A model generated the notes under the pieces. It was given only the letters and a program-made list of their open reading frames with translations. It was not told where the DNA came from and did not search any database. Below, one piece after another: positions 1 to 12,775 of a stretch of 37,490 nucleotides of DNA (position 1 is the stretch's first letter; each line of letters opens with the position of its first letter). Source of the stretch: Lingula anatina (lineage: Eukaryota > Brachiopoda > Lingulata > Lingulida > Lingulidae); contig NW_019773593.1 in NCBI RefSeq assembly GCF_001039355.2, forward strand, positions 40,412-77,901, in the 5' to 3' direction. Made by a program: the position numbers and the translations under genes.

Positions 1-299
1 GGGGGGGGGCTTTATTCTAATCAATTCGAACAAAATGATGCTTCTTTGAAATTAATTAATCTTGTATTGGTCGAACTGGTGAGCATATTGCCATATATAA
101 TTGCATCAAAAAGACCATACCTCCATGAATTAATTGTTAGAACGTCTTTCCTCTAAATCTTGTCGTTCTTTTCGGACGAAACACCTGACGTGACAGCCGC
201 CGTTTTTTTAACTGCAGTACGAAATTGTGGGATACGGTTTGTGCACAATTTCAGGGAACCCCTTCCAACCACATGACTAGTATCAGCAGACAGCAGAGC

Positions 300-800
300 C
301 TTAGACAAGTTGCGTAACGAGCAGTTATCACAGCGCCGCGAAGCTTAGCTCCTGCAGAACTGGTACAATGTCATCTGCGCGCGGCCAGATTTAACTGCTT
401 CAATCTGGCCAAAAGTCTGGCCTACGTATAGCATTGTTTTGGCTTTTTCTGTTTTCCCCTATATAATCTGCCACCCTGGTAAAGGGTAGTTGAACATCAT
501 CATCTAAGTGTAAAATTTTGACCCAGTATTTAATCGTTTGTATTTGGATTTTTGTGTAGCTTGGTAGGCGCCTAAGTTCTCCCCGGACAGCATAGTTAAA
601 AGATTTAGAATGCACCCCAAAAACTGCTTGCAAAATTGGAGACCTATTTTTTTTCTATTGGCGATTTATCATTAAATGGAGTGGAACCTCATATTTCTGC
701 TCCATATGCTGCAACTGGGGAAATCAGTGTGTCATAAAGTTTTTCTTTTAAGGAGGTGGGAATGGTACAAGCTAGAGGAAGATTGCGCTTGAGACATTTG
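300..800 (-). pseudogene. Non-LTR retrotransposon RT C-terminal remnant
   Basis: Minus-strand reading about 790-636 gives SLKEKLYDTLISPVAAYGAE followed by an in-frame stop. This is the well-known motif after the RT thumb of LINE-like elements (LFD-L--P-L-YG-E-WG). Another frame (633-400) then reads FGVHSKSFNYAVRGELRRLP and KYWVKILHLDDD, matching the following '-GV---ASN-AVRGELGR-P' segment. Frame changes and stops show it is dead. Reading is unclear below 400. The CACTG-ended element starting at 861 adjoins it and may have interrupted it. The class is secure; the clade is not assigned. Confidence 0.72.
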
Positions 801-1090
801 GACAGGTAGATGGCGATAATGTGAGGCAGTCCTTCTGGTGGAAGAGACAATAAACATATACACTGTAAAAACAGTGTTTAGCATTTAAACACATACAGCA
901 CACTTTGAGCACCTGAATGCATTTAGAAATATGTGTAAAAGTTGAACACTTATAGCTTTTCAAGCTGCTCACAGAAGAAAATGCTAGACACGTTTGACAG
1001 TGTTACACGTTAAGCTATGTGCTTAGCTTCACAGGTACCTGTATGTGATTCTATAATAAGTCTATCACAAGGCTTAGCACCTTGGCTAAG

Positions 1091-1309
1091 GGCCCCTTTA
1101 CACTGGGCAGCGTCCTTTCTGCGTCCAGCAGTACGGCCCCATTTGAGAGTTAAAAATTATAATATTTTACATGCCGACAACTGGCCGATCATTGAGCATT
1201 TATTCTCATACAAAAACAATGCTCGTGCCTCCTTATTAAGACCACAACGATGCCAAATTTCATGGTCGCAGAAAGGACGCAGAAAGGTCGCCGTCCAGTG
1301 TAAAGGGGG
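1091..1309 (+). mobile_element. 219 bp MITE, copy 1 (nested)
   Basis: Terminal inverted repeats GGCCCCTTTACACTGG at the left and CCAGTGTAAAGGGGG at the right. The arms continue inward (GCGTCCTTTCTGCGTCC against GGACGCAGAAAGG). No coding capacity. The interior segment GACAACTGGCCGATCATTGA occurs inverted in copy 2. Confidence 0.75.
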
Positions 1310-1555
1310 TATAAGCACTTCGCCTGCTAAGCGCGTGGAGCTGCTAAACATGTGGAGCTGCTAAAAGTGTGGAACTCCTAAACGCTTGGAGCTGCTGAAC
1401 AACACGTTTGGTTTTTCAAGCTTCTGACAGAAGAAAAGGCTTTACATGTTTAGCAGTATTGCACATTTAGCTATGTGATTAGCTTCATCGGTATATGATC
1501 CCATAACAAGCTTATTACAAGACTCAACAATTTGGCTTACACTTGCCCTTGTAAA

Positions 1556-1774
1556 GCCCCTTTACACTGGACGGCGTCCTCCCTGCGTCCTTTGTGCGAC
1601 CATGAAACTGGCATGGCTGTGGTAGTAGAAAGGAGACACAAGCAACGCTTAGGTTGCAGAAGGAATGCTCAGTGACTGGCCAGTTGTCGACAAGTAAAGT
1701 ATTATTATTTTTTAAATCTCAAACGGGGCCGTGCTACGGGACGCAGAGAGGACGCCGTCCAGTGTAAAGGGGGC
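1556..1774 (-). mobile_element. 219 bp MITE, copy 2 (opposite orientation)
   Basis: Same length and same terminal repeats as the copy at 1091-1309 (GCCCCTTTACACTGGACGGC, CCAGTGTAAAGGGGGC), but the interior is reverse-complemented (TCAGTGACTGGCCAGTTGTC). The flanking DNA before each copy (955-1086 and 1416-1550) is itself duplicated. Confidence 0.75.
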
Positions 1775-1870
1775 TTAAACGTGTGGAGCTGTTGAAGCCG
1801 TGGAGCAGCCTGTAAAGGCCTGTAAAGGGGGCTTAAACGTGTGGAGCTGTTGAAGGCGTGGGGCAGCCTG
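1763..1870. repeat. 58 bp tandem duplication
   Basis: The unit beginning TGTAAAGGGGGCTTAAACGT at 1763 recurs at 1821. It begins in the right end of MITE copy 2 and runs through GTGTGGAGCTGTTGAAG and a GTGG-GCAGCC tail. Two copies with few differences. Confidence 0.8.
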
Positions 1871-2518
1871 CTCGAACGCTTTGTGTCCTTCCATGCAGTA
1901 ACGTGTGATTATTTAAAATAGCTCTATTAAGTAAATAACAAATAAAGTTTTCACGACGTTATCATATCGTTGTACATGCTGGTAATGATATACAATATGG
2001 TAACGTTATGGATGTTTTTAACTCTATATAAAATGATGTCCCAGCTAACAAAAAACATTATAGTAACGTTATAATTTGTAGAAAGATTCGAAAATCGTTT
2101 CTACAAAACTTTATGATACCGCTATTTTGTGGAGTTTCATCAGCGTTTTTATAACATTTTTGACAAACATTAAACAATGTTTTGGAAACCTTTTTTTATA
2201 AATAACCAAAACACTTCTTACGCTGTTTGAACTACATTAAGCGGTTAATTCCAAATTGTGGTGCGAATTGTCAAATAGTCGGACTATCGTTACAAAAATA
2301 GCCAGCATGTGATGAAAGTTTAAATAAACTATTATTATGAATACCCTGCCATCATACTGAAGTTCTATTGTTCATTATTTCCGGAAAAGATTAAATAGAC
2401 ATCAATACTGTAACGAACCTTATCAAAATATTGAAGGTGTTTTAAATTAAAGATGATAATTGTTTGGACTCTTTAGTAAACTACTGAATTTCCCAAACAG
2501 TCTAAGGTGACCGTGACG

Positions 2519-2553
<35 letters not shown>
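2519..2553. repeat. (GT)n microsatellite
   Basis: About 17 uninterrupted GT units followed by GCGTGCGT. Confidence 0.95.
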
Positions 2554-2557
<4 letters not shown>

Positions 2558-2763
2558 CGTGGCTAAAACCGTTGAAACCCTTAACACCTAAAAGCTAAAC
2601 ATATACACCCGTTACACACGTCTTACTGCTTAACACATTCAGGCTAAAAGCACGTAACGCAAGTGGGCGCTAAACGTGCTTAGGAGCTAAACGCGTTGAA
2701 AAAATGACACAAAACAGGCGCTGAGAAATGTGTTTAGGAGCTAAACACAGTTTTTACAGTGTA

Positions 2764-4791
<2,028 letters not shown>

Positions 4792-4857
<66 letters not shown>
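4792..4857. repeat. (TA)n microsatellite
   Basis: About 33 TA units adjoining the right terminus of the preceding element. Confidence 0.95.
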
Positions 4858-4859
<2 letters not shown>

Positions 4860-4981
4860 GTTCATGTTATCGGCTATTGTCTGCTGGAATTTGGGGATGT
4901 CAATGATAATTTCTTTACTCTTAATATCGGCTCTCGTTGGAAAATGGCACCACAAATGAATTGGCCCATTAATTGCTTTAA

Positions 4982-5295
4982 CAGGCCTACCCAACTACCA
5001 GACTAGGCACCGAATGATCCCGAATTTACCCGTAGATCGGACCACACTACCTGTTTTCAAGGTGTGCGTCAGTACGCATTTCACATTATCATACCACAAA
5101 ATTTTGAGATGAGATGCACTACTTTCCAACCCCGCTGAGAATCATCACTATCACATCGCGTACTAGGCAAGAGCGGTGCCGCGTCTGATACTTCGAAGCG
5201 CATACTTATACACACCTTGAAAACGGGTATTGTGGTTCAATCTACCGGTTAATTCAGGATCATTCGGTGCCGAGTCTGGTAGTTGGGTAAGCCTG
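4982..5295. mobile_element. 314 bp palindromic MITE with TTTAA duplication
   Basis: The ends CAGGCCTACCCAACTACCAG and (right, reverse-complemented) CAGGCTTACCCAACTACCAG match for about 86 bp with scattered changes, leaving a short unique centre (about 5067-5211). The same five bases TTTAA flank it (4977-4981 and 5296-5300), consistent with a TTAA-type target duplication as in piggyBac or Kolobok families. No coding capacity. Confidence 0.85.
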
Positions 5296-5300
5296 TTTAA

Positions 5301-6118
5301 CACCTGTTAAATATCAGCTCAACATAGATCATTACAATCTTGGACATAATAACAAGTAAAGAAGACAACCGCCAGAACCCGTTTTTATGAGGTAACAGAA
5401 AAAAGATACAGAAACCCAAAAGAAATATACACGTGCGGACGCAAACCTACAGCCCTAGTCGTAATTATGTTTCCGTTGTATACCGGTTTAAAAACGTATG
5501 AAATATTTTAATCCCTACCCTGTGAATAGAACGGGGTGGGCAAACAATCGTATAAATCCCTTCGAAATTCAAACGAAATAACACAATAGCATAGATGTAA
5601 TAACACAATACCTTACACGAGTGAACCCCATGACCCCATGACGCGGTATCTGTTGTCCAGCCGGAGCGCGGTAATCCGCTGCAATTAAGTGTAATTAACA
5701 GCAGGATACATCAGCCAGAAGGTCCCCATTTTTGTTGCGGCGATAGGATTATAGCTTTAAGAGGCTAGAACCCATGCTACCGAGTGCCACTAAACCGTCT
5801 GCCGTAGCGGACGGTCCTTTTGTTCACTAACGTGGCACGTGCAGCTGATCATGTTCTAAGTGTCGCTAGAAACTAGCTGTTAGTTTAATTTGGTATAAGT
5901 TATTTTATTCAATATGAAGTGTTCCGTAGTCAAAAATTGAACTTAGTATTGTTTGTTTGATTAACATGCATAGGCCTAAGCATCAGCATCGTGCATCAGC
6001 ATGATCAACAATTCACCCTGTCTCAAAATTCTTATTGCAAATAGTATTTATAAATTATGAATGATAATGAATGAGGAATAAGGAAAAAGCAGCGAATAGC
6101 ATTTCCATAAAGGCGCAG
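5301..6118. other. Intergenic, no gene seen
   Basis: Mixed-composition DNA with a somewhat GC-rich stretch near 5620-5850. I see no supported coding exon, RNA gene or repeat. Confidence 0.45.
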
Positions 6119-7340
6119 TTTTAAATATGGATTTGGGACATTGTGACCAATAATATCGACCTTAGGCAGTTCGGCAGCATGAAAGGGAGCTGTACGACAT
6201 ACGCACTGATCGAAGCTATTGACCTTATTGCAAGGCAGACTGACACTCGATAGAATAGACCACATCCTGCTTTATCAAAAACTGTCTGAATTAGGTATCC
6301 CAGGAATTATTTCAAACTGGATTTACAGTTTCCTGAGAGGAAACAGAGTGTCAAGATGGGTAGTGTGAAATCAGACTGGCAACGAATTAATGCAGGTGTA
6401 CCACAAGGCACAAAACTTGGTCCAGTTTTATTTGTCATTATGATAAACGGTCTGAGCACCAAATGTGACACATTCATTTATGTAGATGACACCAAAATTC
6501 TAAGCTACGGGAAAACCGAACTGCAGGACAATCTCCCTGATGCAACAACAGAACTCACTCTCTGGTCCCATGCTAATAAACCAACAATAAATACTACCAA
6601 GACTAAAGAGATAATATCTGATTTCTCCAAAAAAAGGACACAAAACTACCGGGGTACACCCTTACTAGTAGATAATCAAAGGATTGAGAGAGTGGGGTCT
6701 GCTGTCTTTTTAGGGGTTAGGATCAGTAGTGATTTGAGCTGGGAAGGTCACATCTGTGATATTTGTAAAAAAGCAAGTAAAAGGCTTCTGGAAAGAGCGG
6801 GTACTCCAACCAATGAACTTGTAAGCTTTTACACATCAGTAATCATACCTACATTACAATATGCATGTCAGGTGTGGCACCCAGGTCTCACACAACAACA
6901 AGTTGGTAAAATTGAATCCATTCAGATTAGAGCATGTAAGATTACTTGAAGTATATTCCCAGAGCTGCCCTATGATGGGGCACTTGAAACATGTAAACAT
7001 ATCAATCTTGCTTGTAGAAGAGATGAACTATCTAAAACATTATTGCATAACATGTACTCTGAAGGACACAAAACCCATCATTTACTACCAGGAATAAACG
7101 AAAGTTCCTATACTTTGCGCCGGGTTTATAGTGCCAAAATTGAGGACTGTACGATCGTCAAAAACTTTTATCAAATTTTAAGAACTGAGGTTTTTATAAA
7201 CTTTTAATGTGTATCGAATCAATTTAACACTTAAAAGCATATTTTAAGATTGTGCATCTCACCACTATTTGTTCTTATTGTAAAATCCAACTTTTTAAGT
7301 TGCAAAAAATACACATATTATTATTATTGTAAAAAAAAAA
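6119..7340 (+). pseudogene. Non-LTR retrotransposon reverse transcriptase remnant
   Basis: Degenerate RT of the Jockey/CR1 type. From about 6125 one frame reads DIVTNNIDLRQFGSMKGSCT, the QFG--KG---T motif. It is followed by an apparent deletion of the ...FLDF-KAFD segment near 6242. A second frame reads DRIDHILLYQKLSELGIPG and SFLRGNRVSR. The first frame resumes at 6356 with NAGVPQGTKLGPVLF and the catalytic YVDD (about 6479-6490). A stop (TGA 6947-6949) interrupts, after which the same frame continues through FPELPYDGALETC and LLPGINESSYTLRR to TAA at 7205-7207. An A/T-rich tail with TTATTATTATTG and an A-run ends near 7340. It has the catalytic core but no intact ORF. The endonuclease domain is absent. 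Confidence 0.9.
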
Positions 7341-7544
7341 TGCTCCACACATAAATTTACATCATAGCGACCTGTGTAAAAAATAAAGATTAAAAGTAAC
7401 AAAGAAAGCAACATTATTTTAAAGAATATTTACAGAACAAGCTGACGTGTAGCCTCAATTACTATTAGGATTTATTTAATGTGGACAATTGGCTTGAATC
7501 AGTCTTATTTTATTAACTTTGTGAATGACACTAGTGTATTTAAA
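7341..7544. other. Intergenic AT-rich spacer
   Basis: No coding signal seen between the RT remnant and the next repeat. Confidence 0.5.
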
Positions 7545-8130
7545 TATAGCAAAATTTGTTCGACAGGACGTTTCTCCACGACAGCCGGACGAACAGTAAT
7601 TATAATGAATGCATGTTATAGCTTGTTTGAGAAATGATAATAATCGCGTTTAACAATATATTGCAAGCTATAAAAAGACCCCTCCTCTTTAACCGATGTC
7701 TTACACTGTCAATTCACTGTACTTTCATATAGTGTGATCACATAGTCAGACTTCCCCTCTTGCACACTGGAGATAAATTTGTCTTTGTGCCACTGCTATT
7801 CTATTGTTAATATAAACCTTTTCAATTATTTTTAAATATTTTCATCTCATTATTCATTGTGCGTTCTGAGAAACAGGGGTTTTTCCCCACGGCATAATAA
7901 TTCATTTTAAGCAATTTGTCTCATACATGTAACTATGGCAGGGCGTTTTTTTTCTTCTCATTGTTGTTTAAAAATGAACGTTATTTTGTTGAGGCTTAAT
8001 GCTTAACACTTATCGCGTTATGTGTATGTGCATCTAAACAAGAAGTTATAAAGAGAAGGCGTAGAAACAAGGGGTTTCCTTTCATCCTATCCTCGTAACG
8101 GGCTTAATCCTCATTATTACCCAGCTTGTG
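7545..8130 (+). repeat. Dispersed repeat, copy A
   Basis: Three parts match the locus at 12440-14510. 7545-7660 (AGCAAAATTTGTTCGACA, CAGCCGGAC) matches 12676-12790 in the same orientation. 7655-8036 (GTTTAACAATATAT, TTTCATATAGTGTGATCACA) matches 14143-14510 in the same orientation. 8037-8130 (AAGTTATAAAGAGAAGG, ATCCTCGTAAC) matches 12450-12575 in the opposite orientation. The TATAAA-containing part looks like an LTR promoter, but the mixed orientation stops me from calling an intact LTR. Confidence 0.65.
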
Positions 8131-8200
8131 GTCTTAGGGAGAGCTTGTGCCTAATACATATTCAAAAGACCGTCCATGTGGGTTGCTTCAGCCAATTGGG

Positions 8201-10117
8201 ATAAAGTCTCGCGAAGTCTCTAATAATCTCACATAGAAAACATGGTGGGATTACAGAAAGGTGTAGAGAGAGATTTCCAGCCTGGACGCAAACATTTTGG
8301 GAAATAAATCTCAAATCATGTAAGATACACCTCCGTTTGATCTAGAGCCGATCAGTTATACAAAAATTAGTTTCACATCAAGAATGTATGAGAACAATTT
8401 CACAAACCTACCTTCAAAGCTAACATTTGCACCTGTAGAAGTCTCATTTTTATTTTAAATTCTTTTTGTCGTGTAAAGGAAATTTACCTTCATCTAGGAA
8501 TAACACATTCAATTCACAGCCGTGTGCACAAAACAGTAGGGCCTAGTACTTGCAATTTCCGTATGCCAGTTTCGTTTTTTTTTTTTTTTTCACATTATTG
8601 CTTATATACCAGGTAGAGAAAAGCTTGCACAGGAAAATTGGGGAAATGAAAACAAGTTGTTGCACTTCGTATGATTCTAAATAAAATTTCATTAATACAT
8701 ATTTTGTTTATATCTTGGTCTATTACATGAGGCCAACTTATACATGTAGTAAACTGAAAATTCATTAGAAGAAAAAATGAAAGAAATATTTTTATCGATT
8801 GACATTGCTTTATTTTAACATTTGAGCAACTTGTATAACATCTAAAACAAAGTACCAGCAATGAAAATATGTCAATATTGTTACACCCAATAGTGATTAA
8901 AGCAATGCAAAAATACATGAATGTATGTGGCAAAAATGGTTAGTTTTTATTTTGATGTGGTGATTATTTTATTTTATACTTTAGCCAATGAACACTAAAT
9001 TGTCTATTAAAACTTGGACCACTCTTCAATTTTAGCCTAAAATTAAATTTACAAATTTACCTGCGGTCCAGTATCAGTTCATATTTGCATCTGAATTAAT
9101 TTATCTTTAATAAATAGCACTTTTGTCTACAAACCATGTCATGTGTGCAAAAACTTGCATATTAAACTAAAAACAATGTATTGTTTAACTGCATATACCT
9201 TTCTTTTGGTGGTTCAAACCTAAGATAATATGACAAATTTAAGTGCACTGATTACCAATAAATGTTATCATTAGCAACAGCCAGCACAGCTCAAAAATAT
9301 TTTTTATCCCTTAAAAGTTCGTCAAAAGTTGTGATGGTGCTCATTGACACACAGCATTTTGAGAAGAAAGGCACTTCTGTTATATTAATTGCAGATCAAG
9401 GAATGGCAAAATGGTTATTTCTGGTCTCAGTCATGTTGAACAAGCCTAGAAAAAATAGAGTTTTAACAGTTATACGTAAAAAACTTTACACACAAACATT
9501 CCCTAAAATCTTAATAAATAATTAATCACAACCTCTGTTGTAGGGAAACTGGTAACTGTAGATTATGTATTAAGGTACTTGATAGCTTGACTGAAATTAT
9601 ACCCAAAACCATCGATGGTTACCTCTTGTGCACTGTAGTTTAATGTTAGTGGTGGTAAGAAAACAGAGCCTTGTGCCTCATCAAGTTGCTGCTGGAAACA
9701 ATCATTTTGACTGGCTACATCTACCAGCAAAACTAAAGATCTTTCACCTGCATTCTTTTCAACCTGAAATGAGTAAGTACGGAATTCATTACAAAATATA
9801 ACTCCATATCCTAAACGAAACTCTTCAAACATCATATTGCAACAAAAAAAAATTGAAAAAAAAATCCGAGAGAGTTCCCTGTCATTAAATTTTGGACCCA
9901 CCATTTTGAAAAAGTCCGATGAAAAGTTGTCTAATTGAAACGATGTTTTTCATCTAAAGGGTTGACTCATTTAATACCACAATGATGTATTGTAATGGTG
10001 CACGTGCTAAACTAACCAGAAAAACATAAATTTTGTGCATACATCACGTTAAAATTACCAAAAAATGTCCCAAACTGTCACCCAACTGTCTCTTACCAAT
10101 TTAGGGACCCGCCATTT
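8201..10117. repeat. 1,918 bp tandem unit, copy 1
   Basis: Matches 10119-12035 at a constant offset of 1,918 bp. Homopolymer lengths are the same, including the 16-T run. I found one substitution (T at 9272, A at 11190). The copy ends at the single N at 10118. Confidence 0.95.
9563..9782 (-). other. Possible 3' coding exon, unrecognised (copy at 11481-11700)
   Basis: A good acceptor (TTACTCATTTCAG) on the minus strand opens a reading of about 66 codons to a stop. It begins VEKNAGERSLVLLVDVASQN and ends FSQAIKYLNT. Composition is more protein-like than the other open frames in this unit. I do not recognise it, and no partner exon was found. It is duplicated with the 1,918 bp unit. It could equally be a chance frame; coding conservation or transcripts would decide. 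Confidence 0.22.
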
Positions 10118-10118
10118 N

Positions 10119-12035
10119 ATAAAGTCTCGCGAAGTCTCTAATAATCTCACATAGAAAACATGGTGGGATTACAGAAAGGTGTAGAGAGAGATTTCCAGCC
10201 TGGACGCAAACATTTTGGGAAATAAATCTCAAATCATGTAAGATACACCTCCGTTTGATCTAGAGCCGATCAGTTATACAAAAATTAGTTTCACATCAAG
10301 AATGTATGAGAACAATTTCACAAACCTACCTTCAAAGCTAACATTTGCACCTGTAGAAGTCTCATTTTTATTTTAAATTCTTTTTGTCGTGTAAAGGAAA
10401 TTTACCTTCATCTAGGAATAACACATTCAATTCACAGCCGTGTGCACAAAACAGTAGGGCCTAGTACTTGCAATTTCCGTATGCCAGTTTCGTTTTTTTT
10501 TTTTTTTTCACATTATTGCTTATATACCAGGTAGAGAAAAGCTTGCACAGGAAAATTGGGGAAATGAAAACAAGTTGTTGCACTTCGTATGATTCTAAAT
10601 AAAATTTCATTAATACATATTTTGTTTATATCTTGGTCTATTACATGAGGCCAACTTATACATGTAGTAAACTGAAAATTCATTAGAAGAAAAAATGAAA
10701 GAAATATTTTTATCGATTGACATTGCTTTATTTTAACATTTGAGCAACTTGTATAACATCTAAAACAAAGTACCAGCAATGAAAATATGTCAATATTGTT
10801 ACACCCAATAGTGATTAAAGCAATGCAAAAATACATGAATGTATGTGGCAAAAATGGTTAGTTTTTATTTTGATGTGGTGATTATTTTATTTTATACTTT
10901 AGCCAATGAACACTAAATTGTCTATTAAAACTTGGACCACTCTTCAATTTTAGCCTAAAATTAAATTTACAAATTTACCTGCGGTCCAGTATCAGTTCAT
11001 ATTTGCATCTGAATTAATTTATCTTTAATAAATAGCACTTTTGTCTACAAACCATGTCATGTGTGCAAAAACTTGCATATTAAACTAAAAACAATGTATT
11101 GTTTAACTGCATATACCTTTCTTTTGGTGGTTCAAACCTAAGATAATATGACAAATTTAAGTGCACTGATTACCAATAAATGTTATCATAAGCAACAGCC
11201 AGCACAGCTCAAAAATATTTTTTATCCCTTAAAAGTTCGTCAAAAGTTGTGATGGTGCTCATTGACACACAGCATTTTGAGAAGAAAGGCACTTCTGTTA
11301 TATTAATTGCAGATCAAGGAATGGCAAAATGGTTATTTCTGGTCTCAGTCATGTTGAACAAGCCTAGAAAAAATAGAGTTTTAACAGTTATACGTAAAAA
11401 ACTTTACACACAAACATTCCCTAAAATCTTAATAAATAATTAATCACAACCTCTGTTGTAGGGAAACTGGTAACTGTAGATTATGTATTAAGGTACTTGA
11501 TAGCTTGACTGAAATTATACCCAAAACCATCGATGGTTACCTCTTGTGCACTGTAGTTTAATGTTAGTGGTGGTAAGAAAACAGAGCCTTGTGCCTCATC
11601 AAGTTGCTGCTGGAAACAATCATTTTGACTGGCTACATCTACCAGCAAAACTAAAGATCTTTCACCTGCATTCTTTTCAACCTGAAATGAGTAAGTACGG
11701 AATTCATTACAAAATATAACTCCATATCCTAAACGAAACTCTTCAAACATCATATTGCAACAAAAAAAAATTGAAAAAAAAATCCGAGAGAGTTCCCTGT
11801 CATTAAATTTTGGACCCACCATTTTGAAAAAGTCCGATGAAAAGTTGTCTAATTGAAACGATGTTTTTCATCTAAAGGGTTGACTCATTTAATACCACAA
11901 TGATGTATTGTAATGGTGCACGTGCTAAACTAACCAGAAAAACATAAATTTTGTGCATACATCACGTTAAAATTACCAAAAAATGTCCCAAACTGTCACC
12001 CAACTGTCTCTTACCAATTTAGGGACCCGCCATTT
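10119..12035. repeat. 1,918 bp tandem unit, copy 2
   Basis: Begins ATAAAGTCTCGCGAAGTCTC directly after the N, exactly as copy 1 begins at 8201. It continues past 12035 into sequence absent after copy 1. Near-identity and the N at the junction suggest two overlapping contigs or haplotypes rather than an old duplication. Confidence 0.95.
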
Positions 12036-12175
12036 GGAAAAAGTCCGATGAAAAGTTGTTTATTTGAAACGATGTTTTTCATCTAAAGGATTGATTCGTT
12101 TAATACCAAAATGGTGTATTGTAATGATGCACGTGCTTAACTAACCAGAAAAACATAAATTATGTGCATACATCA
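11819..12175. repeat. 211 bp diverged tandem repeat
   Basis: The segment starting GAAAAAGTCCGATGAAAAGT at 11826 recurs at 12037 with about 10 percent divergence (GATGTTTTTCATCTAAAGG, CATACATCACG are shared). The same first segment occurs at 9908 in the other 1,918 bp copy. This internal duplication is older than the 1,918 bp one. Confidence 0.85.
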
Positions 12176-12775
12176 CGCAATTAAGAAGAAAAAAGTCCTA
12201 AACATGGAGGTCCCGCTGAATCGGCCTCAGATCTTCGAGCTAACGCTGGTTTCTGCACAGGGAAATTTGACTGACAGCCACCGTCTGAACATAAAACAAT
12301 GCTCAAAGCATATTATCAACTCTCACTCACCTTTATATCGCTCGGTTTGGCGTTTTTCTAAGTGTTACTTCCAAATATTCGCATTAAACATGAATAATTC
12401 AAGAAGTAGACGCACTGGTTCATTTTCTCCATCTTGAGCCACGCGGAGGATTAGACCAGTTACGAGGATCGAATTTCAAAGGACGCCGCTTTGAAAAGAA
12501 TGCTGCGATCTGATTGGACGAGAGAGATAATTGATGTCCCGTTTCTACTCCTTCTCTTTATAACTTCTTGATCTAAACGATAAGATGTCAGTTTTATACT
12601 TGACTGTTTTTGCCCGGTGTCGCACGTGTGTTTTCTTACAAGAGTGATCTATAACAAGTCGCTGGTGTACGTGACTGTAGCAAAATCTGTTCGACATGAC
12701 GTATCTGCTGGGCAGCCGGACACACAGCGATTGTATAGGCACGGTTTAAGCTTGTTCGAGAGAAAATAACAGTAA

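Larger units (their letters stand above)
861..2761. mobile_element. 1.9 kb CACTG-terminal inverted-repeat element
   Basis: The left end CACTGTAAAAACAGTGTTTA (from 861) and the reverse complement of the right end (2761 leftward, CACTGTAAAAACTGTGTTTA) match with one mismatch and are flanked by TA on both sides (859-860, 2762-2763). The interior has no transposase ORF. Many copies of a short motif resembling GTGGAGCTGCTAAACG lie near both ends (about 1330-1400, 1780-1870, 2660-2750), like the subterminal transposase-binding repeats of hAT and CACTA-type elements. The element holds two nested MITEs, a 58 bp tandem duplication and a GT microsatellite. Probably non-autonomous; the superfamily is not certain. 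Confidence 0.7.

Noticed and set aside
8595-8933. 112-codon minus-strand frame (copied at 10513-10851)
   Set aside because: Amino-acid content (Phe, Ile, Cys, Ser) is what AT-rich non-coding DNA gives; no domain, acceptor or conserved motif seen.
12162-12437. 91-codon plus-strand frame starting near the 211 bp repeat
   Set aside because: Its start lies in repeat sequence and its end overlaps the LTR-like block; no recognisable domain.
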